This document shows positions 1-11,603 of a stretch of 64,000 bases of DNA, piece after piece (position 1 is the stretch's first letter; each line of letters opens with the position of its first letter). Below the pieces are notes generated by a model, which was given only the letters and a program-made list of their open reading frames with translations, ran no database searches and was not told the origin of the DNA. The position numbers and the translations under genes are program-made. The stretch is from Theobroma cacao (lineage: Eukaryota; Streptophyta; Magnoliopsida; Malvales; Malvaceae): positions 21,067,369-21,131,368 of the forward strand of contig NC_030852.1 in assembly GCF_000208745.1 (NCBI RefSeq). The letters run 5' to 3'.

Positions 1-303
1 ACTATGATGAAACTTTTGCTCCTATTGCTAGATTAGAAGCTATAAGATTATTACTTGCATATGCATGTTTCATGAGTTTCAAACTACTCCAAATGGACGT
101 AAAAAGTGTATTTTTAAATGGTTTATTCAAAAAAAAGTTTATATCAAACAACCTCATAGTTTTGAAGATTTTGAGAAATTTGATTATGTTTATAAATTGC
201 AAAAAGCTTTATATGGATTGAAACAAGATCCTAGAGCTTGGTACGAAAGACTTTCAAAATTTTTGGTTGAAAAAGGTTACATTAGAGGAAATGTTGATAC
301 AAC
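1..303 (+). pseudogene. Old SIRE-like copia reverse transcriptase, left half of a split gene
   Basis: An open frame from base 3 to about 301 reads as the N-terminal RT region of a Ty1/copia Pol: the YDETFAPIARLEAIR block, then QMDVKSVFLNG, then a region like ALYGLKQDPRAWYERLSKF. It is truncated at the left by the window edge and on the right by a complete element that starts at 304. Reading resumes at 26548 with the YMDD part of the same domain, so this is one RT interrupted by 26 kb. It resembles the RT of the inserted element at 15120-15420, so a SIRE-like element jumped into an older relative. No stop is seen in this piece, but the joined gene is dead. The last five bases (299-303, acaac) are the left TSD. 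The lineage call is by motif recall. Confidence 0.9.
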
Positions 304-708
304 TGTTGGTTCCATTAGTCTTTTATGATAATAAAACATTCCCATTTATTTGTGTCTAATACCTTTACTTGAGTGTGCAGGAAATTAATATATGAAATTA
401 ATTTATTTACTCTTCAAAGAGTATTTTTTATAAAAAAAATAAGGATAAAATTAACAAGATGTAACTAAATAACAAGGAGAAAGCTTATTGGTGAAACAAG
501 GAAGAACATTGGTTGACCAAATTTCAAATTGGAGAAATGGCAGGCTGAAGCGTTTGAGAAACAGAATCAGTTTAGTCAGCCAAGTCAGTCGACTAAATGC
601 TCTTTGCCAGAATCAGCCAACCAGAAACAGAACCAACTTAGTCAACCAAGTTAATCAACTAAGAGCTTTCTATCTGTAATTTGAACTAGAGCATTACAAG
701 ATAAATTA
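304..708 (+). repeat. 5' LTR of the SIRE-like element, first part (U3)
   Basis: Matches 22603-23008 and the solo LTR from 35988, starting TGTTGG. It carries a pair of GTCGACTAA-type inverted half-sites at about 571-597 and 638-663. It is interrupted after 708 by a gypsy-type element, with a target duplication aatta (704-708) and gatta (10869-10873). The LTR resumes at 10874. Confidence 0.93.
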
Positions 709-1648
709 TATAATGCCCAGTACTTTGATATGGTGATAATAAAGCTTATTGGATCCCAATTGAGGTTAATTATAATGTTTAGAAATGATGAAAGATGAAA
801 TGAATAGTTTGGGATAAAATATTCCACACACGAGGAAATAATAATAAAATAATGATATTTTTATCGAAGAACAATTCACAAGATAAAAAGTGATTCGGAA
901 GTCAATTGAGGCATAATAAGGTATTTTGGGTATCAAGGTGACAAGAGAAAATTTTTGAAATAAAATAATAATTTATTAATAAAATAATATTAAAAATATT
1001 AATATTTTATTCAGTGTCAAAATTTTTCATAAAGAAGGAGTATATGGTCAATCTAAGTGGGGGAGAAGAAGAATAAGAGGATTTTTTTGAGAAAAATGAC
1101 GTTAATGGGGCCGCGTGTCTTTATTAAGTAAAGATAACGAGGACAAATAAATATTTTAAATATTATGGGGACACCGCGTTAGAATACAAACTTCATACTT
1201 TGTTTGTGCATGTGTAGGAGAAGGTAATAGAAGGAAATTGGAGTTAAATGAGTGTTGGGAGGACTAAATTAAAATGGAAGGAAACAAAAAAGGGTAAAAT
1301 GGTAATTTTATGTGAAGTTTGGTCAAAGCTTCCAAAGAAAGCTTTGACTTTAATTTTTTTAGGCCAAGACTGACCTTATCCTTTCCCCCAGCAGATTTTT
1401 CTTCTTCTTCATCCATGCTCCACGCCATTCTTGAAGCTTCCATGCCATTTTCTCTTTATCCACCATGAAATCAAGTTTTATTCGTTTTCCTTTCCATGTT
1501 TTCTTTTCCTTTCTTCTCCAAACTTCTTGAGCATTAAATTTACAACCTTTAACCCCAATTTCCAGCACACCAAAACCCTAGGAGGAGAAGAAAGAAAAAA
1601 GAGAGAAAGGAAGAAAAAGCTTGGTTTTGGTGATTCAAGCAAGGAACG

Positions 1649-1653
1649 GTAAG
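1649..1653 (+). promoter_or_regulatory. Conserved GTAAG (splice-donor-like) site in the LARD1 5' LTR
   Basis: GGTAAGAATTC context directly after a purine-rich stretch that would be leader RNA. The same site and context occur at 9044-9048 in the 3' LTR and at 53597-53601 in a different LTR, where the following roughly 170 bp are also conserved. Use as a splice donor is inference only. Confidence 0.4.
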
Positions 1654-1718
1654 AATTCTTGTTTTTGGCTTGAGTAGTCTTTGAAAATGAGTTAGTGACT
1701 TAGAGAAATGTCTTGTGG

Positions 1719-1882
1719 NNNNNNNNNNNNNNNNNNNNNNNNNNNNNNNNNNNNNNNNNNNNNNNNNNNNNNNNNNNNNNNNNNNNNNNNNNNNNNNNNN
1801 NNNNNNNNNNNNNNNNNNNNNNNNNNNNNNNNNNNNNNNNNNNNNNNNNNNNNNNNNNNNNNNNNNNNNNNNNNNNNNNNNN
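1719..1882. other. Assembly gap (164 N) in the LARD1 5' LTR
   Basis: In the 3' LTR the matching interval is 9115-9171, only 57 bp. Either the gap size is nominal or this LTR copy carries about 107 extra bases. Confidence 0.98.
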
Positions 1883-2789
1883 GGTACATGAAGGACTCAA
1901 AGTGGAAAAAGAAAACGGTAAGCTTAACACTATGTTTTAAAGCCTACGGTTAGTTGAATATTGTGGGAAATTATGGTTGTTGAAAGGATCTACTTGCATA
2001 TGCTAGTTGAAAATTTTTAAGATTGATGGCATGTCATTTGAAAGAAATGAAAAAGGAATATTGTGGATGGAGGATTGAGAAACAAAGTATTGAAAGTTAG
2101 ATAGATAACGATGCGTGTAAACTAGGAAATATTCGAGTGAAAGTAAGAATGATTGTTGCTGCCATATATGTGGATTATGTGTGGAAATATAAGATGGATT
2201 TAGGTGGAAATTATTTAGAAAGGCTGAAGTAGACACGTGACATCATAATTAAGTTGCCGGTGATATAATTTAAGGAATTACGTAAGCAATCGATATAAGT
2301 AATTTTAGTAAAAATGTATTAAGATGTGAGTTAATTGAAGATGGTTTCATGATATGAAGAAAAATATAAATTTGAGTAAGGATTAATTGATTGAAGTGCT
2401 GCTCGTATACATATGTAATTAAATATATTGAGTTCGTATTATTGCTAGGAAGTGTAAAGATAAAGTTAGAGTATTGTGGAGGCGTATCGGAGTAAATAAC
2501 GAGTGACCGGCCAGTGAAAATAGTTAAAGACACCTCCGAACAAATAGCAACTTAATATCTCGTTGTTGCCAGGTGAGTGAACTTGCATTAAAATGTTTTA
2601 AAATAAATGATTTTATGCTTGATTGAGCCATTTGAAATATTTTGTTGGTTTTTCTTTAAAAGTTGCATGGGAACAAGCCCTTGATGAAATGTTTTGATAT
2701 TATGAGATATGAATATGATGAATTCATGAGTTTCTACATTATGTTGATGTGTGTATTATACATTAAATGATATTTTTTGTGATAATTAT

Positions 2790-2957
2790 GACCCAACCAT
2801 GTACTATGTAGAAGTGCACATGAGCTGTGCTGACCCAGCCATGTGTGGTGTAAGAGTGCACATGAGCTGTGCTAACCCAGCCATGTACGGTGTATGAGTG
2901 CACATGAGCTGTGCTAACCCTGCTATGTGCGGTGTGGTAGTGCACATAAGCTAAGAC
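2790..2957 (+). repeat. 42-bp tandem repeat, four units, in the LARD1 5' LTR
   Basis: Four successive units begin GACCCAACC, GACCCAGCC, AACCCAGCC and AACCCTGCT and carry a GTGCACATGAGC core. The period is 42 (14 codons), so any reading frame gives a repeated peptide, which is an artefact. The 3' LTR has only two units (10082-10165). Confidence 0.9.
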
Positions 2958-3357
2958 AGAGTTGGGGGAAAGGCCGGGGGTTATATATATGTTTTTATAT
3001 GATATATATATATAGAGGTTTTGGAAATTATATTGTGGTTGCATTGTTTTTTGAATGTTAAAACTTGAGAAACAGTTTCCACTTGATTTTCACCGCAGCA
3101 AAGACAGATTTCTGTTGTGACAAGAAATTGAGTTAAATTGCATTGTCTTCAACATAAATGCATCATGATTTCTAAAACCTCCCGTATTGATGATTGTTCC
3201 CTTTCTATGTTGACTCACTGAATTTATACTCACGTTTTTAAAATTCATGTTTTAGGTTTCCTGAGTTAAAGGTGATTGGATCCTAGAACGATGTGCTCCT
3301 CCCTGTATATTACTCGGTAGGTTTTAATGTGACACTAAGTGTTATCAATCGTGCCTA

Positions 3358-3370
3358 GAGTCACTCCGCT
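3358..3370 (+). promoter_or_regulatory. Conserved 13-bp LTR motif GAGTCACTCCGCT
   Basis: Found in seven LTRs of four families in this window, always about 260-300 bp from the LTR 3' end. In retrotransposon terms it would lie in the R or U5 region. Role unknown. Confidence 0.5.
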
Positions 3371-3654
3371 AACAGTCAAGATCTAATTATGTGTATGTGA
3401 ATATTTAATGTGAACATTAAGAATCATTGTTAATCTATTAATGAATATATTGGTGGATGATGCCATTATGAATGTACGATTAGGTTTTATGAATCGTTTT
3501 CAAAGAAACGGTATTTGAACATTTTGAGCTTTGGATTCTAAAAGAATAGGGATTAATGTATAAGATCAATTAAGTAGGCTTGCTTGGGCTTAATGGGCTT
3601 AGCCCATTAGGCCCTTGTGCTAGTCATGGCCTTGAAATTGGGCTGTGACAGATG

Positions 3655-3666
3655 TGGTATCAGAGC
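3655..3666 (+). promoter_or_regulatory. Primer-binding site of LARD1
   Basis: TGGTATCAGAGC four bases after the 5' LTR end, complementary to the 3' end of initiator tRNA-Met, the usual primer of plant LTR elements. Confidence 0.9.
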
Positions 3667-6600
3667 TCTAGGTTTAGATGAGTCTTAAAGATTCTTGTAT
3701 GGTCAGCGGAGTTGTTGGAGTTCGTGTATAGTCTTGTCCTTGGATTGTGGGTGCGCAACGCAAGTCAAGGACAAGAGGTTTCGTGGGCCCCTACTTTATT
3801 AGAAACTTACTTGTTCTTATGATGTCTAGATGGATGAGTAAATAATACTTGGTTGCGTATAGGTGGAGGTGCACCGGTTGCACACGTCATGTCTAGAAAA
3901 GATGGTAGTCTCGATACCCCTCATAATACAAGCGAGAGATCGCTAAATTCCACTGCTCAGAGCAGATATATGCTTGAAAGTGAAAGAATAACAAGTAACT
4001 TGACTCTATTTTTGAGTGGATCGGTTCCCCTGAGAGGTAAACCACTATTTAAGAGCTTGAGGAGTCTCGCAAGACTGGTGCATAATGAAATCGATCCAAG
4101 GAAAAAGAACACGAACAAGATGGAAAAAAATGATTATCAGTAATTATCGTCCTAGAAAGGTATCTATATCCGTTGTCTGACACTTTCCTCCTGATTGTGG
4201 CAGAGGTGCTACACCTGTTAGTAAGGAGGAATTTGAGAGGTAGCAACAAGCTCAGATTAAGGATAAAATGGAAAAATCTCAGGAGATGGAAAAGGACCCG
4301 AAAGAGGATCCATCGATGTGCCTGGATTATGGCGACGAGGATCCTAAAGACACATAATATTTTCATTAAAGTTCGAATCACTTTAAGTCCAGACAGATGC
4401 GGTGTAAGGGAAATAGTAGTAGTTATCTGTACAAAGGAATTAAGAGTTGGCTTTTATTTTGTATGACTTAAATGGATTATGAAGTAGCTATTTTAATGAC
4501 TTGATGCATATTGGAGTCCTTTGATACGATAGAGATAGATTAGCGATATAATGATTGAGGGAGGATATTCACCTTAGTGGCGTCATTGGTTACCTTGGAT
4601 AATTATTAAAGATCGACGTACAAACTCATTAATGGTACAAGAAACTATGAGACCTGACAAATGATTACCAATTAATCATGGAAATGTGAAATTTGGAATT
4701 CTAGTTACAGTTACAATTCGGAAGGATATGGGAGAAATCAATAAGGCTATAGGTGACACTTAGAATGGATGTTGTGATTAAGTCAAGGATTGTAAAATTT
4801 AAGTATGGAGGGAATTACAAAATGATGCCATGACATTATAAGATGATAATTTGGCACAAATATGGACTAAGGGAGGCAATTATGGAACTTGAGAAAAGGT
4901 GAATCCTTGATTTAATAAAGATTGTGAGTGTAGAGCGTGGAGAAAGATGAACTATTTTCATGGTCATTTGTACTAAAAGTTAACAAAACTATTTGAGTTA
5001 CAAGACAAGAAAGACAATTAATTGTGAATGTTAAGGAATTAAGGAATGTCATAAATGTTGAATATTTATGTGTGTGGTATTATATATTGAGAATTTGATG
5101 CACAATATGGCAAGATTGTCCTAAGGTGGGACTTATTGGTTGAAGGTAATGTTAAAGGATAAAATGAGTTTGAAAATATTGACTTGGCTAAGTGCATATG
5201 AGAAGCAAAAGAGAAGATACGCATAGTCATGAAAATTATGGGATAGGCCTGGAGAAAAAGCAAATGGATGAGTTTGATCCCCGTAGTAGATTTAAAGATG
5301 GAAGAACTTATTCGTGAAAGAAATTTCCAGCAGCCATAGTGCTGCAACACTAACTCTTTAGCGCTACAGTGTTGAAATTATCCCATGTCTAGTAGCCGCA
5401 ACGCTGCAGCACTAACTGTCCAGCGTCGCAGTTCTATGAATACCTCATGTCTACGATGCATGAGCAAGATGGGAGTGGCACAATAATGAGCTTACAAGTT
5501 GAATTATGATCATTGGTCATTGAGCTTTGTTATTTGGGAGTTTTAAATGTTCTGGAGAATGTTTACATGAATGAATTGAAAAGTTTCTTTATTACCTTGT
5601 ATATGGGCATATAATTGAAAGAGAAGTTGAAAGATTCTTGAGATGGCTACCTTGAGATAAGATACCATGTGAAGTATTAGGATGAATAATATGTTGACCA
5701 AAGTCAAATCCTAAGAAATAAAGGAGACAAGAGATTAAGCCTTGTTAAAGGCTAAGGAAAAAGTGAGTGAAGAGTTAGGTGAATCTATGAGAGATGGGTA
5801 AAGGATGTCAATACCAAGTGATGAAACTGTGAATGAAGGATTACAAGGGTGGTATAGCAAACGAGTTTATATAGAATATCGTTATGAGAATTTGAAATTC
5901 TTGTCTTGACCCAACTAAATGAAGAGGAGTAGTAACAACACAAGGCCAATTGTGTGGCACACTAGAAACCTATGAAGATGAATTGCGGATCGGATGGACG
6001 AGTATGTATTTGTATATCTTTAAGAATAAGTGCATGTCTATAGAATGATATGCTCGGGATGTTAAGGAACAAATAAGAGACTAAGTGTTTCAGGAATGCA
6101 TAAACATCCTTGGAAAGGAATTACCAATCATAAGCGGCCAGTATAAAATGTGGGAATTTGAAACTTGCTAAAGAGCCTGACGGCTAAACCACGAGTTATA
6201 TGGTCATGTGCAGTGAGACATAAGTTTAAGGTGGCTATCTGTAAGGAAATACTCAAAAGGAATCCTTCTATGAATCTTGTGAAAACAAGCATTAAGTTAT
6301 GTGGTTACAAAGAAAAAGTCGTAAGTTGAAAGTGAGATTCGTATTGACGTTGAAAAAAAAATACTTAAGAAGAACCTTGTTTCAAGTCTTGCAGTTTCAA
6401 ATACAAACTACGGATTGGTCCGAGGAGAATGGTGTCATATTAGTATGAAAGAATAGAACAAAGGATGATCGAAGATAATTTGGATAATGAAGTCCAATAA
6501 TGAAAACTTCCTAAGGTAGTATGGAAATTGGAATTCGAAAATGCTTAAGGCGTGCACCATTCGAATAATTCTAAATTTTAAGTGATTCATTAAAGTCGAA

Positions 6601-8100
6601 ATGCAACAAAGATGTAATGTATATATTAGAGGTATGAAGAATAATTGAGAAATAAGGATGACTTTTAGAGATTGTGGTATTACATAAGATGCAATGATCA
6701 AGTAAGAGATAAATCTTTGAAGGATCAACGAGGTTATAAAGCATATACAAATACCGGATTGCAATTTAATGAAAATGACATTTGGCAAGTGAGATGTGAT
6801 TAATGACATTGTGATGCAAGGATATATAGTACAATGAAACTTAAGTGTATAATTGGAAATGATAAGAAAAGAGTATGGGCATGAAAATGATGTGAAGCTA
6901 TGCATAGGCATAATGAGAATTCTTATGGATTACGTAAGAGATAACTTATGGTAAGATGTGAGTGGAATGGTGATTTAAATATATAAAAAGGGTAATCTGA
7001 AATTGATTATACCCCAATGCTCATAGATTAAATATGAGAACGTTGACATGAACTATGAGGATTATTATATTGAATCATGGATAGAGATGGGGATGAATAA
7101 ATGAAGATGTAGTCCAAGGCTCGCGAACACATGGATCCCTATGCGTAACGAGGAATGCTGACATTTGGAAATGAATGTACACATGTATATGTGAAATTGA
7201 TGACTTGACCAACTGAGGTGAAGAATTGTTCTCAGTAATTTGAGATTTGAACTTTATGTTTTTGATGAGTTGTATAGATGGTACAATTGCAAGAAGTCCC
7301 ATTGGAAGTTGAACTATGATGATATAAGAAAGTTTGGGAAAAATAGTTAGAGAAATGAGATTAAAGAAATGTAATCCATAACGTGGGAATAATTGAAGTA
7401 TGTGGCGTAAATGCAAGATAAACCTGAAGTATGTGGGAATAATTAGAGGCATTAACCTTTTTCGACGTTGAGACTATGTATAGAAATGAATATGGCATGT
7501 TTATAATGCTGCAGGTTACATAATAGTGTATAGGGATAAGATGAATGAATGAATGTTGAGAAGTTTGGCAAGGAGCGAAATAATAAGATGGTGATTAGGC
7601 ATACATAAGTAAGTATAATATGTGATTGAAATCAGTATGATTGAGATAGAGTTATGGTTCAAATTTAATGATGGTGATAAAAGTGTACTCAACATCTTAA
7701 AATAAGAGATAATGATCGTGAAAGCTACCATCGATTTGATTCTAAAGGATGATAATAGACATAAGTGAGGCATTCTAGTCGAATAGGAGGTAAACGAGGT
7801 GAATGAATGATTGGAGGTTTGACAAGAATTGAAATAAAGATATGTTTGAGGTTAGTGACGGAATTAAAGGCATACTCGAGATCTTAGTGATAAGAAAGAA
7901 TAATTGAGAAGGGTGCCGTGGTTTTAACTCAAAGATGGTAATAGATATAAAATACGTACCCTGATCTTGTAAAGTGTTCTAGTCAAATTGAAGGTAATGA
8001 AGTTCATAAATCAAAATTTCTTATGAAGAAGGAAAATGAATAAGATCATAGAGAGAGATTGATAACTCAACACCGACGTAAATTCGAGGACGAATTCTAT
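3667..8100 (+). other. LARD1 internal region, no recognisable gene
   Basis: 4.4 kb of AT-rich sequence with stops in all frames. The only coding hint is near the 5' end: 3853-4143 is an open frame of 96 residues, and 4204-4344 in another frame reads as a very charged stretch (KEEFER, KDKMEK, EMEKDPKEDP) interrupted by one stop, possibly a gag remnant. No DSG/DTG protease, YVDD/YIDD RT or HHCC/DDE integrase motif was seen. The distal part has a recognisable reverse-complement counterpart in the internal region of the minus-strand element at 40312-43360 (for example around 7600-7700 against 40540-40620), so the region is shared between elements although it encodes nothing visible. At 5336-5440 there is a cluster of GCTGCA/GCAACGCTGCAGC palindromic words. 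Confidence 0.75.
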
Positions 8101-8115
8101 TTAAGTGGGGGAGAC
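8101..8115 (+). promoter_or_regulatory. Polypurine tract of LARD1
   Basis: AAGTGGGGGAGA immediately before the 3' LTR, the plus-strand priming site of reverse transcription. Confidence 0.88.
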
Positions 8116-10868
8116 TATAATACCTCGTACTTTGATATGGTGACTAATAAAGCTTATTGGATGCCAATTAAGGTTAATTATAATGTTTAAAAATTATTAA
8201 AGATGAATGGAATGGTTTGGGATAAAATATTTCGCACGCGAGGAAATAATAATAAAAAAATAATTTTTTTCGAAGAAGAATTTGCAAGATAAAAAGTGAT
8301 TCGGAAGTCAATTGAGGCATAAAAAGGTATTTTTGGTACCAAGGGGACAAGAGGAGACAAGAGGAAATTTTTAGAATAAAATAATATTAAAATATTAATA
8401 TTTTATTCAGTGTCAAAATTTTTCATGAAGAATGAGTCTATGGGCAACCTAAGTGGCGGAGAAGAACAATGAGAAAACTTTCGGAGAAAAATGACGTTAA
8501 TGGGGCTACGTGTCTTTATTAAGTAAAGATAGCGCATGTAAATAAATATTTTAAATATTATGGAGACATTGCGTTGGAGTACCAACTTCATACTTTGTTT
8601 GTACATATGTAAAAGAAGATAATAGAAGGAAATTGGAGTTAAATGAGTGCTGGGAGGACTAAATTAAAATGGAAAAATACTTAAAGGGTAAAATGGTAAT
8701 TTTGCATAAAGTTTGGTCAAAGCTTCCAAAAAAAGCTTTGACTCTCATCCTTATCAGCCCAAAACAGTCCTTATCCTCCCAACAAGATATTTTCTTCTTC
8801 ATTTTTGAAGCTTCCAACGCCATTCTCTCATTCTTCCATGGAAAGCTAATTTTTTTTCATTTTCTTTCCTTGTTTTCTTTTCATTTCTTTTCTCTTCTTG
8901 CTTCATTCTTCTCCCAACTTCTTGCGCACCAAAGTTATAACTTCTAACCCCAATTTCCAGCACATATAAACTCTAGGAGAAGAAGAAACAAAAAGAGAGA
9001 AAGGAAAAAAAAAGCCTGGTTTTGATGATTCAAGCAAGGAACGGTAAGAATTCTTGTTTTTTGGCTTGAGTAGTCTTTGAAAATGAGTTAGTGACTTAGA
9101 GAAATCTCTTGTGGCAGCAAAGATTGGCTTGATTGGAGAAAAATTGATAACATGTAAGCCAATAAACCCATGGATACATGAAGGACTCAAAGTGGAAAAG
9201 GAAAACGGTAAGCTTAACACTATGTTTTAAAGCCTACGGTTAGTTGAATATTGTGGGACAGTATGGTTGTTGAAAGGATCTGCTTGCATAAGCTAGTTGA
9301 AAAATTTTAAGATTGTATTTCATGTCATTTGAAGGAAATGAGAAAGGAATATTGTGGATGGAGGATTAAGAAACAAAGTATTGGAAGTTAGATAGATAAC
9401 GATACGTGTAAACTAGGAAATAATCAAGTGAAAGTGAGAATGATTGTTGCTGCCATATATGTGGATTATGTGTGGAAATATAAGATGGATTTGGGTGGAA
9501 ATTATTTAGAAAGGCTGAAGTAGACACGTGACATCATAATTAAGTTGCCGGTGATATAATTTAAGGAATTACGTAAGCAATGGATATAAGTAATTTTAGT
9601 AAAAATGTATTAAGATGTGAGTTAATTGAAGATGGTTTCATAATATGAGGAAAAATATAAATTTGAGTAAGGATTAATTGATTGAAGTGCTACTCGTATA
9701 TATATGTAATTAAATATATTGAGTTCGTATTATTGTTAGGAAGTGCAAAGATAAAGTTAGAGTATTATGGGGGCATGCTGGAGTAAATAACGAGCGACCG
9801 ACCAGTGAAAATAGTTAGAGACACCTCTGAACAGCTAGCAACTTAATATCTCGTTGTTGCCAGGTGTGTGAACTTGCATTAAAATGTTTTGGAATAAATG
9901 ATTTTATGCTTGATTGAGCCACTTGAAATATTTTGTTGATTTTTCTTTAAAAGTTGCATGGGAACAAGCCCTTGATGAAATGTTTTGATATTATGAGATA
10001 TGAACATGATGATTTCATGAGTTTTTACATTATGTTGATGTGTATATTATACATTAAATGATATTTTTTGTGTCATAATTATGACCCAGCCATGTGCGGT
10101 GTAGGAGTGCACATGAGTTGTGCTGACCTGGCTATGTGCGGTGTGGTAGTGCACATAAGCTAAGACAGAGTTGGGGGTGAGGCCGGTCTTTATATATATG
10201 TTTATATATGATATATATATATATATATATATAGAGTTTTTGGAAATTATATTGTGGTTGCATTGATTTTTGAATGTTAAAACTTGAGAAACGGTTTCCA
10301 CTTGATTTTCAAAGCAGCAAAGACAGATTTTCGTTGTGACAAAAAATTGAGTTAAATTACATTGTCTTCAACATAAATGCATCATGATTTCTAAAACCTC
10401 CAGTATTGATGCTTGATCCCTTCTTATGTTCACTCACTGAGTTTATATTCACGTTTTTAAAATTTATGTTTTAGGTTTCCTGAGTTAAAGGTGATTGGAT
10501 CCTAAGACGAGGTGCTCCTCCCTGTACATTGCTCGATAGGTTTAATGTGACACTAAGTGTTATCAATCATGCCTAGAGTCACTCTGCTGATGATCAAGGT
10601 CTAATTATGTGTATGTGAATATTTAATGTGAACATTAAGAATCATTATTAATCTATTAATGAATATATTGGTGGATGATGCCATTATGAATGTATGATTG
10701 GGTTTTATGAATCGTTTTCAAAGAAACGATATTTGAACATTTCGAGCTTTGGATTCTAAAGGAATAGGGATTAATGTATAAGATCAATTAAGTAGGCTTG
10801 TTTGGGCTTAGTGGGCTGAGCCCATTGGGCCCTTGCTCCAGCCATGGCCTGGAAATTGGGTTGTGACA
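8116..10868 (+). repeat. 3' LTR of LARD1
   Basis: Starts TATAATACCTCGTAC and ends GGGTTGTGACA, with right TSD gatta at 10869-10873. It is the complete copy (2753 bp) and shows what the N gap of the 5' LTR hides. It contains GTAAG at 9044-9048, two 42-bp units at 10082-10165, a (TA)n run at about 10207-10232 and the GAGTCACTCTGCT motif at 10576-10588. Confidence 0.92.
10082..10165 (+). repeat. 42-bp tandem repeat, two units, in the LARD1 3' LTR
   Basis: Same unit as 2790-2957 but two copies instead of four, so the array changed length after insertion, since both LTRs are copied from one template. Confidence 0.85.
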
Positions 10869-10873
10869 GATTA

Positions 10874-11545
10874 ACAGCTATAACTCATCCTCAACTGTTT
10901 CTAACAGATATAAACTGCCAAACTGCCATTAGAGTTGGATCTTCAAGTATAAAAGGGTCTTTCAACAATTAGAAACAAGTTTTTTAGAAGCCTTGAAAGA
11001 GATTTGAGCTATAGAAAGTTGAAAAACCAGAAAAGCTTCATTGCACTTGTCTGCACTTAAACACTTACTCTTTGCATTTGTATTTAGCACTCAATCTTGT
11101 ACCACTCAGATCAACCAGTGATTATAGGTACCTTCTTTTACTACTTCTCTTGTATTCTTAGAGTGAGGAAGTCACTCTAAGGGGTTGTTCAAGCTTGGGA
11201 TAGCTTAATTGTTAAAGGTTGTGATTGAGCCTTGGAAAATCACTTTGAGTTTTAGTTAAGCCCATGAAAAACTAGTGTAAAAGGTTGTGGCTGAGCTTGG
11301 TAAAAGCCATTATAAAAGCTTGGTGGAAGCTTGTGAATTTCATCGGTTGTTAATGAGTTTGTGAGAAAATCCTTGGTTGGATAATCAAGGTATTGAATGT
11401 AGGTCTTGGACCGAACCATTCTAAATTGCTGTGCATTTTATACTCTATTTTTATTTTCTTAAGTTCTGGAAATTAGTTTCCAATCTTATCAAGAGCCAAA
11501 TTGTGCTATTCACCCCCCCTCTAACACATATTATAGGGATCAACA
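10874..11545 (+). repeat. 5' LTR of the SIRE-like element, second part
   Basis: Continues the LTR broken at 708. Together the parts are 1077 bp, against 1078 for the 3' LTR and 1074 for the solo copy at 35988. It contains the TATA box (10948-10955) and ends GGGATCAACA next to the PBS. Confidence 0.92.
10948..10955 (+). promoter_or_regulatory. TATA box of the SIRE-like LTR
   Basis: TATAAAAG followed by GGTCTT. It is identical in the 3' LTR (23081-23088) and the solo LTR (36465-36472). Position in the LTR fits the U3/R boundary. In this 5' LTR the upstream U3 is separated from it by the 10-kb LARD1 insertion. Confidence 0.7.
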
Positions 11546-11547
11546 AT

Positions 11548-11567
11548 TGGTATCAGAGCAAGTTCCC
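11548..11567 (+). promoter_or_regulatory. Primer-binding site of the SIRE-like element
   Basis: TGGTATCAGAGCAAGTTCC starts two bases after the 5' LTR end; complementary to initiator tRNA-Met. Confidence 0.93.
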
Positions 11568-11603
11568 TGCTATTAAGGCTTAACATCCTTTGGGAGGATC
11601 CAA

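Larger units (their letters stand above)
709..3650 (+). repeat. 5' LTR of LARD1
   Basis: Aligns almost end to end with 8116-10868. It is longer (2942 against 2753 bp) because of an N gap (1719-1882) and two extra 42-bp tandem units (2790-2957). It ends GGGCTGTGACA next to the PBS. A GTAAG site at 1649-1653 follows a purine-rich leader, and GAGTCACTCCGCT lies at 3358-3370, 280 bp before the LTR end. No protein is encoded; short frames here are chance. Confidence 0.92.
709..10868 (+). mobile_element. Complete long-LTR gypsy-type element without recognisable coding (LARD-like, here called LARD1)
   Basis: Two long direct LTRs (709-3650 and 8116-10868) bracket 4465 bp of internal sequence. A tRNA-Met-type PBS (TGGTATCAGAGC) follows the first LTR and a purine tract (AAGTGGGGGAGA) precedes the second. 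Termini are TA...CA, where TG was probably mutated at the start, and the TSD is aatta/gatta. The internal part has no long frame and no protease, RT or integrase motif I can recognise. The end of the internal region, with its AAGTGGGGGAGA tract, resembles the 3' end of Tekay/Del-type Ty3 elements, hence the gypsy assignment. It sits inside the 5' LTR of the SIRE-like element and so is younger. It is either a non-autonomous LARD or a very degraded gypsy. Confidence 0.88.

Noticed and set aside
2790..2957. Regular repeats considered as a CRISPR-like array
   Set aside because: Units are contiguous with no unique spacers, and the DNA is a plant LTR.
2763..3044. Repeated-peptide frame (AHVHSYTVHGWVS type) on the minus strand
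   Set aside because: Product of a 42-bp tandem repeat whose period is divisible by three; no start, context or conservation as protein.
6435..6911. 158-codon minus-strand frame in the LARD1 internal region
   Set aside because: Hydrophobic AT-rich translation antisense to the element, with no motif and no matching frame in LARD2.
709..10868. Assigning LARD1 to a specific gypsy lineage with gag-pol
   Set aside because: No Pol motif could be read; only the purine-tract region resembles Tekay/Del ends.
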